This document shows, one piece after another, positions 1 through 7,142 of a stretch of 64,000 bases of DNA. The position numbers and the translations under genes are program-made. Where the stretch lies: positions 186,001-250,000 of the forward strand of contig NZ_JAFBIT010000001.1 in the NCBI RefSeq assembly GCF_021531715.1, given 5' to 3'. The notes beneath the pieces are model-generated. The model was not told the DNA's origin, did not search any database, and worked only from the letters and a program-made list of their open reading frames with translations. This DNA is from Anaeromassilibacillus senegalensis. GTDB lineage: Bacteria; Bacillota; Clostridia; Oscillospirales; Acutalibacteraceae. Positions within the stretch are counted from its first letter, which is position 1. Every line of letters begins with the position of its first letter.

Positions 1-78
1 GACGATGCAAGCGGAGAGATCAATGTGGTTTACAAGCGCAACGACGGCAAATACGGCGTTCTGGAACCGGAAACCTGA
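1..78 (+). CDS. C-terminal end of a WG-repeat-like protein (partial)
   Basis: The window opens inside a reading frame that runs to a TGA at 76-78. The 25 visible residues include VVYKRNDGKYGVLEPE. Alternating hydrophobic residues with a D-G-K-Y-G-V turn are typical of WG (tryptophan-glycine) beta repeats found in secreted or surface proteins of Firmicutes. The start and most of the protein are outside the window, so its function cannot be stated. It precedes the polysaccharide locus in the same direction, 98 bases before the next start. Confidence 0.5.
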   Translation, partial: DDASGEINVVYKRNDGKYGVLEPET

Positions 79-176
79 TGCGCCCATAAAGAGAGAATTC
101 AGCGGCGTCCCGCGTCAGCGCGTGGGGCGCCGCTGTTGTGAAATCGGCGGGAACTGAGGCGGAGAGGAGGTCTTGT

Positions 177-1133
177 ATGGCGGAGAATCTTGTTCTGGTG
201 ATCACGTCGCCGGCGCGTATGCAGTCGGTCACAGCGGAAAGCCTGCGGAGTCTGCCGGGCCGTCATAAGATCTGCGGTATCGGCCTGCTCCAGCCGGAAG
301 GCGGAAATGCCTTGCTCGCTGAAGGCCCGATACCAGTTGTCGCCGTGAACAGGGAAATTGCGCCATATATTCTGCGCAGCGCTGTGGACGCGGTCATGCT
401 CGACGTGCCGCCGGAGCAGGCTTCAGTGATTCTGGACGCCTGCCAGGAGATGAACGTCGCGGTTTATGGGAGGCAGGACTCTGAAAACCCGGTTTTGCTG
501 CACGGCCCGCGTACCGCGCCGCTCTTTTCGCGCTGCATGAAGCGCGCGCTGGACATTCTGGGCAGCTTGGTTGGCCTGTTGTTCACGGGACTTGCGTTCC
601 TGATTTTTGCACCGCTGATCCGCCGGAAGAGTCCCGGCCCGGTATTCTTTTCACAGGAGCGTGTCGGCCGTAGCGGAAGGCGTTTTACGCTGTATAAATT
701 CCGCACAATGTGTGTGGATGCGGAGGCGCAGAATGCTGCGCTGCAGCCGCAGAATAAAATGCGCGGACTGCTGTTCAAGGTGGATCACGATCCGCGCGTC
801 ATCCCCGGCGTCGGTGCGTTTCTGCGGAAAACCGGTATCGACGAGCTGCCGCGGATGTGGAATGTCCTGTGCGGCGAAATGAGTCTGGTCGGCACAAGAC
901 CACCGACCGTGGATGAATTTGAGCGGTACGAATACCGACATAAATCCCGCCTCTCGGCAAAACCGGGCATTACCGGCCTGTGGCAGGTGAGCGGGAAGAA
1001 CAAGATCACGGATTTCGAAGAGGTTGTCAAGCTCGATAACGCGTATATCAGCGGGTGGAGCCTTGCACTCGATGTGAAAATACTGTTGAAAACGGTACCG
1101 GCGGTTTTAGGATGCCGGGAAACCGCGCAGTGA
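177..1133 (+). CDS. Undecaprenyl-phosphate sugar-phosphate transferase (initiating glycosyltransferase)
   Basis: This 318-residue protein belongs to the bacterial sugar transferase family (PF02397; WbaP/CpsE/EpsL type). These enzymes move a sugar-1-phosphate onto the membrane lipid carrier to start exopolysaccharide or capsule repeats. The C-terminal half carries the family marks: one hydrophobic helix (about 122-145), SPGPVFFSQERVGR, YKFRTM, RKTGIDELPRMWNVL, MSLVGTRPP and KPGITGLWQVSGK. The first ~110 residues form a soluble domain in place of the usual multi-helix membrane part, so it resembles the short forms. The ATG at 177 is chosen because GAGAGGAGG lies 6 bases upstream; a longer frame from 138 lacks such a site. 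It heads the kinase/phosphatase genes that usually control chain length. The sugar used cannot be read from sequence. Confidence 0.9.
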   Translation: MAENLVLVITSPARMQSVTAESLRSLPGRHKICGIGLLQPEGGNALLAEGPIPVVAVNREIAPYILRSAVDAVMLDVPPEQASVILDACQEMNVAVYGRQDSENPVLLHGPRTAPLFSRCMKRALDILGSLVGLLFTGLAFLIFAPLIRRKSPGPVFFSQERVGRSGRRFTLYKFRTMCVDAEAQNAALQPQNKMRGLLFKVDHDPRVIPGVGAFLRKTGIDELPRMWNVLCGEMSLVGTRPPTVDEFERYEYRHKSRLSAKPGITGLWQVSGKNKITDFEEVVKLDNAYISGWSLALDVKILLKTVPAVLGCRETAQ

Positions 1134-1134
1134 A

Positions 1135-1275
1135 ACGGAGGGAAAGCGTGTGCTGCTGATCGATGCCGACCTGCGGCGCTCAGCGATGATGGAAAAGGTC
1201 GTCGTGGAGGGGGACGCGCCGGGTCTCTCCCACCTGCTTTCCGGGCAGGCCGAGCAGGAGGCGAAGCGCAAATGA
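1135..1275 (+). pseudogene. Remnant of a BY-kinase (CpsD/CapB-like) internal segment
   Basis: The open frame right after the transferase stop encodes about 46 residues beginning TEGKRVLLIDADLRRSAMM and continuing to GLSHLLSGQ before a TGA. GKRVLLIDADLRR is the Walker A' block of bacterial tyrosine kinases, and the G-L-S-x-x-L-x-G stretch follows it in the family. No Walker A, Walker B or Tyr tail is present, so this is a stranded piece of a third kinase gene left by deletion. It overlaps the next start codon by four bases. Confidence 0.75.
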
Positions 1276-1643
1276 TGCGGATACGTTTTTCGGCGCTGCT
1301 CTCTTTGATTTTTGCGGGACTCTGCGTTCTGTTCGGATATCTGGATGTCAGCCGTGACCGCGAGCCGCCGACAATTTACTGCGCGGAGGAGACGGCGCCC
1401 CTCTATACCGGAGACGATGCGGCGCTGCTTTCCGGCATGCACGCCGCCGATGCGCGGGACGGCGATGTGACCGATACGCTGGTCATCGACACGGTGCGGA
1501 TCAAAAGCGACGGCAGGCACGCGCTGGTGCGCTATGCCGCGCGGGACCACAGCGGGAATCTTGCCGGATATACCCGTGAGGTGGCCTGCGCGGAAAATAT
1601 TTCCGGGGATAAAAGGCGTTTTTTTGCTGTGTATGCGCTGTAG
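1272..1643 (+). CDS. Small membrane-anchored DUF5011/Ig-like protein
   Basis: A 123-residue protein with one N-terminal hydrophobic helix (about residues 6-23) and an extracellular beta domain. The text AADARDGDVTDTLVID and the later RYAARDHSGNLAGYTREV match the DUF5011 immunoglobulin-like repeat, which has an (A)xDGDxT motif and a closing DxxGN motif. It is a short relative of the protein at 4053. Its start overlaps the BY-kinase remnant, suggesting it once was translated by coupling to that gene. A role at the cell surface during polysaccharide assembly is an inference from location only. Confidence 0.65.
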   Translation: MMRIRFSALLSLIFAGLCVLFGYLDVSRDREPPTIYCAEETAPLYTGDDAALLSGMHAADARDGDVTDTLVIDTVRIKSDGRHALVRYAARDHSGNLAGYTREVACAENISGDKRRFFAVYAL

Positions 1644-1647
1644 CCGG

Positions 1648-1676
1648 TTGACACTTGTCGCGTTTTGATATATTCT
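1648..1676 (+). promoter_or_regulatory. Sigma-A-type promoter for the kinase/phosphatase genes
   Basis: TTGACA at 1648-1653 and TATTCT at 1671-1676 are 17 bases apart. They lie 37 bases before the start of the kinase-like gene at 1713, which also has GGAGG just upstream. Confidence 0.5.
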
Positions 1677-1712
1677 TATTATGTCTGTAAAAAATAATGC
1701 AGGAGGACTGGA

Positions 1713-3278
1713 ATGGACGAGAAGATCGAACCTGTGCAGGAAGAAAAAAGTCCGATCGATTTAAGCATGATCTTTCATGACTTCTTTCGCGGTTTAAAGA
1801 AATTTTGGTGGATCGTCGTGGCCTTGACGGTTATTTCGGCGACCTATTCGTACATATCGGCGGCCGGCTCATACAGGCCGATGTACCGCTGTGGGGCTTC
1901 CTTTACGGTAACGACCGGCAGCTCCGGAAGCTCGAATTACAGCTATCAATTCTATTACGACCAGTCGACGGCGGCGCAGATGGCTTCCACCTTCCCATAT
2001 ATTCTGGACAGCGCGCTGCTGACGGATATGGTGAAGCAGGATCTCGGTGTGGAGTATATCAACGGCTCCATTTCGGCGAGCTCGGTGCCAAACTCCAATT
2101 TATTTACGCTTTCCGTGACGAGCTCCAGCCCGGAGGACGCGCTGCATATTCTCGAATCTGTGATCGACAATTATCCGGAGGTTTCCCAGTACGTCATCGG
2201 CGACACGATGCTCAATATGATCGATGCGCCCGAGCTGCCGAGGGAGCCGTACAATACGAGAGGCGGCAAGCGCGAGGCTGTGCAGGGCGCGGCAAAGGGC
2301 TTTATCCTCGGCCTGGCGTTCCTTGTTCTGTACGCGGCGACGCGCCGCACCATCCGCAAGGAAGAGGAAATCAAACAGAAGCTGAACGTGCAGTGCGTCG
2401 GTATTGTGCCGAAGGTTGTATTCAAGCAGCGCAGCCGGAAGATCGACGAGACGCTTTCGATTTTCAACAATAAGATCGGAGACTATTTCCGGGAATCCAT
2501 CCGCGGCGTGGCATTGCGCCTGCAGCGGCAGATGGATGAAAAGGAAGAGAAGATCCTGATGGTGACCGGTACGCTCCCGCACGAGGGTACGTCGACGGTT
2601 GCTGAAAACCTCGCGTATGCGCTGTCGGAAATGGGCAAGAAGGTCATCCTTCTGGATGCCGATCTGCGCAAGGCGGGCGAGAAGGGCGGCTCCCAAAAAG
2701 AGGGACAGGGCCTCGAGCACTTTCTGCTCGGCCAGTGCGCGCTCTCCGAGGTGCTGATCCGCGATCATCAGACGCATATCTGGCGTGTCGGCTGCCGCAG
2801 CGGCCTGAATACGCGTGAAATCTTGAGTGTGACCAACAATCTGCGCAATCTGCTGCAGTGGATGAAAAAGAATGTGGATTTTGTGGTCATCGACGCACCG
2901 GACTGCTCCAGAATGAGCGACGCGGCCATCGCGGCGGAGAACGCCGATACGGTGGTCTACGTGATCGAGCAGGATTACGCGAAAACGTATAAGATTATGG
3001 AAGGCATCGAGGATGTTTCCCGCTACGGCGTGACCTTCGCCGGCTGCATTCTGAACAAGACGCAGGTCGGCCTGTCCGGTTACGGCTACGGCAAGTACGG
3101 CAAGTATTACGGCAAATATGCGTACAGCAAATACGGCTCGTACGGCCGCTACGGCTACGGCAAATACGGTTATGGCTATGGCTACGGATCGGATGGAGAG
3201 GATAAGCAGAAATCCAAGTCCCGCTCCAAATCCCGGTCGGCCAAGGCGGATACACCCGAAGAAAGGCAAGTCGATTGA
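1713..3278 (+). CDS. Wzz/BY-kinase-like protein with tyrosine-rich tail and degenerate Walker A
   Basis: A 521-residue polysaccharide co-polymerase fused to a cytoplasmic BY-kinase-like domain. It has a cytoplasmic N-terminus, TM1 (about 31-50), an extracellular Wzz loop, TM2 (about 193-210) and a kinase fold (about 280-450). Residues 457-491 hold 15 tyrosines in G-Y/K-Y repeats, the usual autophosphorylation cluster. The Walker A loop reads LPHEGTSTVAENLA, with Thr293 where the phosphate-binding Lys of the GKST motif is expected. Walker A' (VILLDADLRK) is intact; Walker B (FVVIDAPD) has an altered ending. It may therefore be a poor or inactive kinase that serves as a phosphorylation substrate. 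The paralogue at 4881 has the opposite pattern. The phosphatase gene overlaps its stop. Confidence 0.85.
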   Translation: MDEKIEPVQEEKSPIDLSMIFHDFFRGLKKFWWIVVALTVISATYSYISAAGSYRPMYRCGASFTVTTGSSGSSNYSYQFYYDQSTAAQMASTFPYILDSALLTDMVKQDLGVEYINGSISASSVPNSNLFTLSVTSSSPEDALHILESVIDNYPEVSQYVIGDTMLNMIDAPELPREPYNTRGGKREAVQGAAKGFILGLAFLVLYAATRRTIRKEEEIKQKLNVQCVGIVPKVVFKQRSRKIDETLSIFNNKIGDYFRESIRGVALRLQRQMDEKEEKILMVTGTLPHEGTSTVAENLAYALSEMGKKVILLDADLRKAGEKGGSQKEGQGLEHFLLGQCALSEVLIRDHQTHIWRVGCRSGLNTREILSVTNNLRNLLQWMKKNVDFVVIDAPDCSRMSDAAIAAENADTVVYVIEQDYAKTYKIMEGIEDVSRYGVTFAGCILNKTQVGLSGYGYGKYGKYYGKYAYSKYGSYGRYGYGKYGYGYGYGSDGEDKQKSKSRSKSRSAKADTPEERQVD

Positions 3279-4012
3279 TGGGCATGATAGACATACATAC
3301 GCATATCCTCCCCGGTGTGGATGACGGCTCGCCGCGCACGGCGGAATCGCTGGAGATGCTGCGGCTCGCGGCGGCAAGCGGTGTGGAAACGGTCATCGCA
3401 ACACCGCACAGCAATCTGCCGGGCGTCTATGCAAACTATAACGGCGAGTGGCTGCAGGCGTCCTTTGACCGGCTGATCCGGCGGGCGGAGGAAGAGGAAA
3501 TTCCGGTTCGTATCCTGCGCGGTATGGAGGTGTATGCGACGGAGGATCTCCCGGAGCTTCTGGAAGCTGGGCGGGTTCTGACGCTGAACGACAGCCGGTA
3601 TGTGCTGATGGAATTCGATTTTCATGAACAGGCGAACTGGTGCACCCGCATGCTGGAGGGCGTTCTGGAGGCGGGTTACACACCGATCGTCGCGCATCCG
3701 GAGCGGTATTACGCGGTTTGGCAGGAGCCGTGGTGCGTATATCCGTGGCTCGAGATGGGCGCGCACGTGCAGCTTACCCGCGGCAGCATTCTCGGCAAGT
3801 TCGGCCGGGAAGCGAAGCGTGCGGCGGATTATCTGCTGCAGCACAATCTCGTCGCCTGTATAGCAAGCGACGCGCACGGCAGCCGGAACCGTATCCCGGA
3901 GATGGACGACATCCTCCGGTATATCACGGCAAAGTATTCGCCGGAGTACGCAGATATGCTGCTGACGGAGAATCCGGCGAAGATTTGCGCGGATATGCCG
4001 CTGATCCAGTGA
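3278..4012 (+). CDS. CpsB/YwqE-type tyrosine-protein phosphatase (PHP fold)
   Basis: A 244-residue manganese-dependent phosphatase of the PHP family that removes phosphate from BY-kinase tyrosine tails. Metal-ligand motifs are visible: MIDIHTHILPGVDDG near the N-terminus, VIATPH (about 45), RGMEVYA (about 84), VAHPERY (about 137) and ASDAHG (about 197). The ATG at 3278 overlaps the kinase stop (TGATG), so the two are translationally coupled; a TTG one codon earlier is possible. Together with the two kinase-like proteins it should form the phosphorylation cycle that tunes polysaccharide chain length. Confidence 0.92.
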   Translation: MGMIDIHTHILPGVDDGSPRTAESLEMLRLAAASGVETVIATPHSNLPGVYANYNGEWLQASFDRLIRRAEEEEIPVRILRGMEVYATEDLPELLEAGRVLTLNDSRYVLMEFDFHEQANWCTRMLEGVLEAGYTPIVAHPERYYAVWQEPWCVYPWLEMGAHVQLTRGSILGKFGREAKRAADYLLQHNLVACIASDAHGSRNRIPEMDDILRYITAKYSPEYADMLLTENPAKICADMPLIQ

Positions 4013-4052
4013 AGCCGGCCCACAGTTCAAGGAAAGGAAGATAATCTTTGAT

Positions 4053-4871
4053 ATGAGATATTTGCGAATAGCTGCGATTTTCATTTTTATCGTCAGTGTT
4101 GTGGTGAACATCGGCGCGACGATCGCAGACAACCAGAAGCGTGATTCGACCATGCCGGAGCTGACGAGCTCCATCGAGATGCTCGAGCTCAGCGTGAAGA
4201 GCCCGCAGGAGGATCTGTTTCAGGGGCTGACGGCGCAGGACGCCAAGGACGGCGACCTGACCGATAGGATTATGATCGCCAGCACCTCCCACATGCTGGA
4301 AAACAATACCTGCAAGGTGAAGTATGTTGTTTTTGACTCCAGCCACAATTCCGCAACGTTGACGCGCACGGTGCGGTATACAGATTATGAGCCGCCGCGC
4401 TTTTCGCTCACCGAGCCGCTTCTGTATACGACGGGTGCAAATATCAATTACCTCGACCGTGTACAGGTGACCGATGCGATCGACGGCGATATTTCAGATA
4501 AGATCAAGACAAAATCCGGCAGCTTCAGCAATTATCAGGCAGGTACATATCCGATCTTGCTGGAAGTTTCCAACTCACACGGAGACCGCGTGCAGGCGGA
4601 GCTGAATATTGTGGTTGTTGACGATCTGGCCGAGCAGCCCGAAATCGAGCTCTCCGAGTATCTCGTCTACCTGCATACCGGAGACAGCTTCCGCGCAAGC
4701 AGCTATGTGCGGGCGGCGCGGGAGGCCGATGGCAGCCCGATCAGCACGAGCAGCGTAACCGCTTCCGGCAGCGTGGATACCGAAACGCCGGGCTGTTATC
4801 AGGTGGCGTACTCCGTGACTTCCGGCGGAAAAAAAGGGCAGACCTATCTGACCGTCATCGTAACAGAATAG
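4053..4871 (+). CDS. Membrane-anchored protein with DUF5011-like beta domains
   Basis: A 272-residue protein with an N-terminal hydrophobic helix (about 5-22), then an extracellular part with at least two DUF5011-like repeats, seen as TAQDAKDGDLTDRIMI and VTDAIDGDISDKIKT, and a third weaker beta domain. It is the long relative of the protein at 1272. It starts 40 bases after the phosphatase behind an AAGGAAG site and ends 9 bases before the second kinase, so it is within the operon. The family is found in Firmicutes polysaccharide loci; the exact role is not known. Confidence 0.7.
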   Translation: MRYLRIAAIFIFIVSVVVNIGATIADNQKRDSTMPELTSSIEMLELSVKSPQEDLFQGLTAQDAKDGDLTDRIMIASTSHMLENNTCKVKYVVFDSSHNSATLTRTVRYTDYEPPRFSLTEPLLYTTGANINYLDRVQVTDAIDGDISDKIKTKSGSFSNYQAGTYPILLEVSNSHGDRVQAELNIVVVDDLAEQPEIELSEYLVYLHTGDSFRASSYVRAAREADGSPISTSSVTASGSVDTETPGCYQVAYSVTSGGKKGQTYLTVIVTE

Positions 4872-4880
4872 GAGGCCCAA

Positions 4881-6248
4881 ATGAAAGAAGAAAGAACAAT
4901 TCGACTGGATGAAATCAATGTGCTCTCCGTAGTGAAGGATCTGCTCCTGAACGCATGGGTGATCCTTCTGGTAGTCATCAGCGTCTGGCTGGGTGTTTCC
5001 AGTTACAGCAAGCTGACATATGTGCCGGAGTACACGTCGACGGCGACGATTGTCGTCAGTGCGAAGGGCAATTCGGGCGCGTACACCTCGCTGAATCTGA
5101 CGATGCAGATGGCGGAGGTTTTCGCGGAGGTCTTTCAGAGCGATATTCTGAAGGCCAAGGTCGAGGATCAGCTCGGTGTTTCGGAACTGGACGGCCGCAT
5201 TTCCACAGCGGTCATTCCCGAAACGAACCTGATGACGGTCAGTGTGACCTCCTCCGGCCCGGAAGAGGCGTTCCGCACGCTCAACCTCATTCTGGAAAAC
5301 TACCCGCAGATTTCGGATTACCTCTTTGGCAACGCCGTTCTGGAGGTCATTAAGGAGCCTGCGGTGCCGATCTCTCCCTCCAACAGCCCGCAGACAGGCC
5401 GGTATAAGAAGATGGCCTTGCTGGTTGGCTTTGCGGTTCCGGTTATCATCATTGTGTGGCTGTCCATCACGCGCGATACGATTCAGACGCCGCAGGCGGC
5501 AAAGCGCAAGCTGGACGGCAAGCAGCTGGGTACCATTGGCCATGAGGAGAAGAACAAGACGATCACCGCCAAGCGCAAGAAGAAAAATATCGCGGCGTTG
5601 ATCACCAATCCGCTCGTCAGCTTCTCGTATATGGAAGCCTATCAGAATCTTTGCTCGAGACTGGACTACCACATGCGCCATCACAAGCAGAAGATCCTTC
5701 TGGTTGGCAGCGCGCAGGAAAACGAGGGTAAGTCCACGGTCGCAGCCAACCTCGCGCTGGCACTCGCGGCGAGAAACCGCAAGGTGCTGCTGCTCGACTG
5801 CGACTTCCGCAAGCCCGCGATTCAGAAGATCTTTGAGATCAAGACGAAGAAAGAAGACGATTTCGGCCATTATCTCAGCACAGACGACACAAAGGGCGGT
5901 ATGCTGGTTTTTGTGAAGAAGTACGGTCTGTACCTCGGCGTCAATCAGGTCAGCTATAAGACGACGCAGAAGCTGATTACCTCCGACAAGCTGAAATTCT
6001 TCCTCGAAAAACAGAAAGAGGAAATGGATTACATCATTCTCGATTCGCCCCCGATGCTTGTGGCCTCTGATACCGAGGCGCTGGCGCATCTTGCGGATAA
6101 TTCCCTGCTGGTCGTCCGGCAGGATCGTACCACGGCGCGCGACATCAACGACTGCATGGATCTGCTTTCGCAGGCCACCGCCGAGTTCTCCGGCTATGTG
6201 CTGAACGATTTCCGCGAGTTCTCGCTCCTGAAAAAACTCCGCGCGTGA
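4881..6248 (+). CDS. Wzz/BY-kinase with intact nucleotide site but no tyrosine tail
   Basis: A 455-residue polysaccharide co-polymerase/tyrosine kinase. TM1 is at about 25-42 and TM2 at about 178-196; between them is the Wzz loop, with the same NLMTVSVTSSGPEEA pattern as the paralogue at 1713. The kinase domain has a complete Walker A (GSAQENEGKSTVAANLA, Lys284), Walker A' (KVLLLDCDFRKP, about 301-312) and Walker B (YIILDSPP). The C-terminus ends NDFREFSLLKKLRA and has no Tyr cluster. It is therefore a candidate active kinase that must phosphorylate another protein; the obvious partner is the Tyr-rich paralogue. A strong hairpin terminator follows. Confidence 0.88.
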   Translation: MKEERTIRLDEINVLSVVKDLLLNAWVILLVVISVWLGVSSYSKLTYVPEYTSTATIVVSAKGNSGAYTSLNLTMQMAEVFAEVFQSDILKAKVEDQLGVSELDGRISTAVIPETNLMTVSVTSSGPEEAFRTLNLILENYPQISDYLFGNAVLEVIKEPAVPISPSNSPQTGRYKKMALLVGFAVPVIIIVWLSITRDTIQTPQAAKRKLDGKQLGTIGHEEKNKTITAKRKKKNIAALITNPLVSFSYMEAYQNLCSRLDYHMRHHKQKILLVGSAQENEGKSTVAANLALALAARNRKVLLLDCDFRKPAIQKIFEIKTKKEDDFGHYLSTDDTKGGMLVFVKKYGLYLGVNQVSYKTTQKLITSDKLKFFLEKQKEEMDYIILDSPPMLVASDTEALAHLADNSLLVVRQDRTTARDINDCMDLLSQATAEFSGYVLNDFREFSLLKKLRA

Positions 6249-6260
6249 GAAAATCAGAAA

Positions 6261-6303
6261 TGAAAAGGGATTGCTGTCCACAGTACGGACGGCAATCCCT
6301 TTT
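6261..6303 (+). terminator. Rho-independent terminator after the kinase operon
   Basis: AAAAGGGATTGC pairs with GCAATCCCTTTT around a central loop that itself pairs (GTCC/GGAC). The flanking A and T runs allow termination in both directions. Confidence 0.85.
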
Positions 6304-6310
6304 GACGTAT

Positions 6311-6823
6311 TCAGCTTTGAGAGAGCTGTACCCCGATCAGCGTCAGCTCAGTATCGGCAGACAGGGTCCGGCGGCTGTGTGCTGGTGTGCGGAGTGTATC
6401 GCCCGGCTTTAACCTGTACGCTGCGCCGTCGCCATCTGCACGCCCTGTACCGGAAAGCACGGTCCAGACCACCGTGCAGGAGGAATCTGCACTGCAGATG
6501 AAGTGCCGACCGGGGCAAAGCGTGACCTTGACGGTTCGGCCGGCGGAGGTTTCATCCAGCACACGCAGATCGTCCTGCGCGGACGCAAGCTGCCCAACAT
6601 ACGGTTTAATACAGCTTGAACGGCCCTTATCGGATACCAGAACCCCCGCCGCCGTTACCGCGACCACGGTATTTTTCAAACCCATGCAGAGCACCGGAAG
6701 ATCCAGCGCGTCGCGCGTCCGTGTCACAAGGTTGGAGTAGCCCTGCACCTCAAGTGTACGGACGATCGCAGAGCCCACCATGCCGCGGTGCCCGGCTACG
6801 AAGATTTTGGCGTTTTTCTCCAT
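6311..6823 (-). pseudogene. Deletion fusion: start of GDP-fucose synthase joined to the tail of a mannose-1-phosphate guanylyltransferase
   Basis: The 170-residue frame starts [20 protein letters not shown], the NAD(P)-binding start of GDP-L-fucose synthase (Fcl/WcaG), and keeps fcl similarity to about residue 40 (TRTRDALDL). It then changes to [19 protein letters not shown] and [16 protein letters not shown], which match the guanylyltransferase (ManC) region before its C-terminal cupin-like domain. Neither enzyme is complete, so neither activity is expected. A deletion between fcl and a downstream manC explains it. It is preceded by a gmd remnant, so a whole GDP-fucose pathway decayed here. 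Whether the fused frame is expressed is unknown. Confidence 0.75.
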
Positions 6824-6827
6824 CCGT

Positions 6828-7049
6828 TCATCTTCCTCTCTGCATGGCTTCCTGCCTTGCCAGTGCGCGGTCGTGTTCGGCCATGATGCGCACCAGCTCG
6901 GTATAGCTTGTTTTCTGCGGATCCCAGCCGAGGACGGTTTTGGCTTTCGTCGGGTCGCCCAGCAGGCTGCCGACATCCGCCGGACGGAACCATTTGGGGT
7001 TTACACGGATCACAGTTTTGCCTGTCGCTGCGTCCAGCGCTGTTTTCAT
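6828..7049 (-). pseudogene. C-terminal fragment of GDP-mannose 4,6-dehydratase
   Basis: Seventy-three residues remain, including [19 protein letters not shown] and [12 protein letters not shown]. These match the end of GDP-mannose 4,6-dehydratase (Gmd, normally about 340-370 residues), where the [15 protein letters not shown] block is conserved. The Rossmann fold and catalytic residues are gone. The fragment stops 5 bases before the fcl start, the usual gmd-fcl order. Confidence 0.8.
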
Positions 7050-7081
7050 AGTTCTATCCCCCTCATTTCTCTCAGAACGCA

Positions 7082-7126
7082 GGATAAGCCGAACAGTGCG
7101 TGCCTATCCGCCTGTCCGGCTTATCC
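7082..7126 (-). terminator. Possible terminator of the LCP gene
   Basis: GGATAAGCC and GGCTTATCC form a stem downstream of the LCP stop codon (minus strand). There is no clear T run, so termination is uncertain. Confidence 0.4.
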
Positions 7127-7142
7127 GTTACAGAAGGTTTTG

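Noticed and set aside
2100-3377. A 425-residue open frame on the minus strand.
   Set aside because: It is the shadow of the kinase gene at 1713 on the other strand; GC-rich codon use leaves the antisense frame open and it has no domain or ribosome site.
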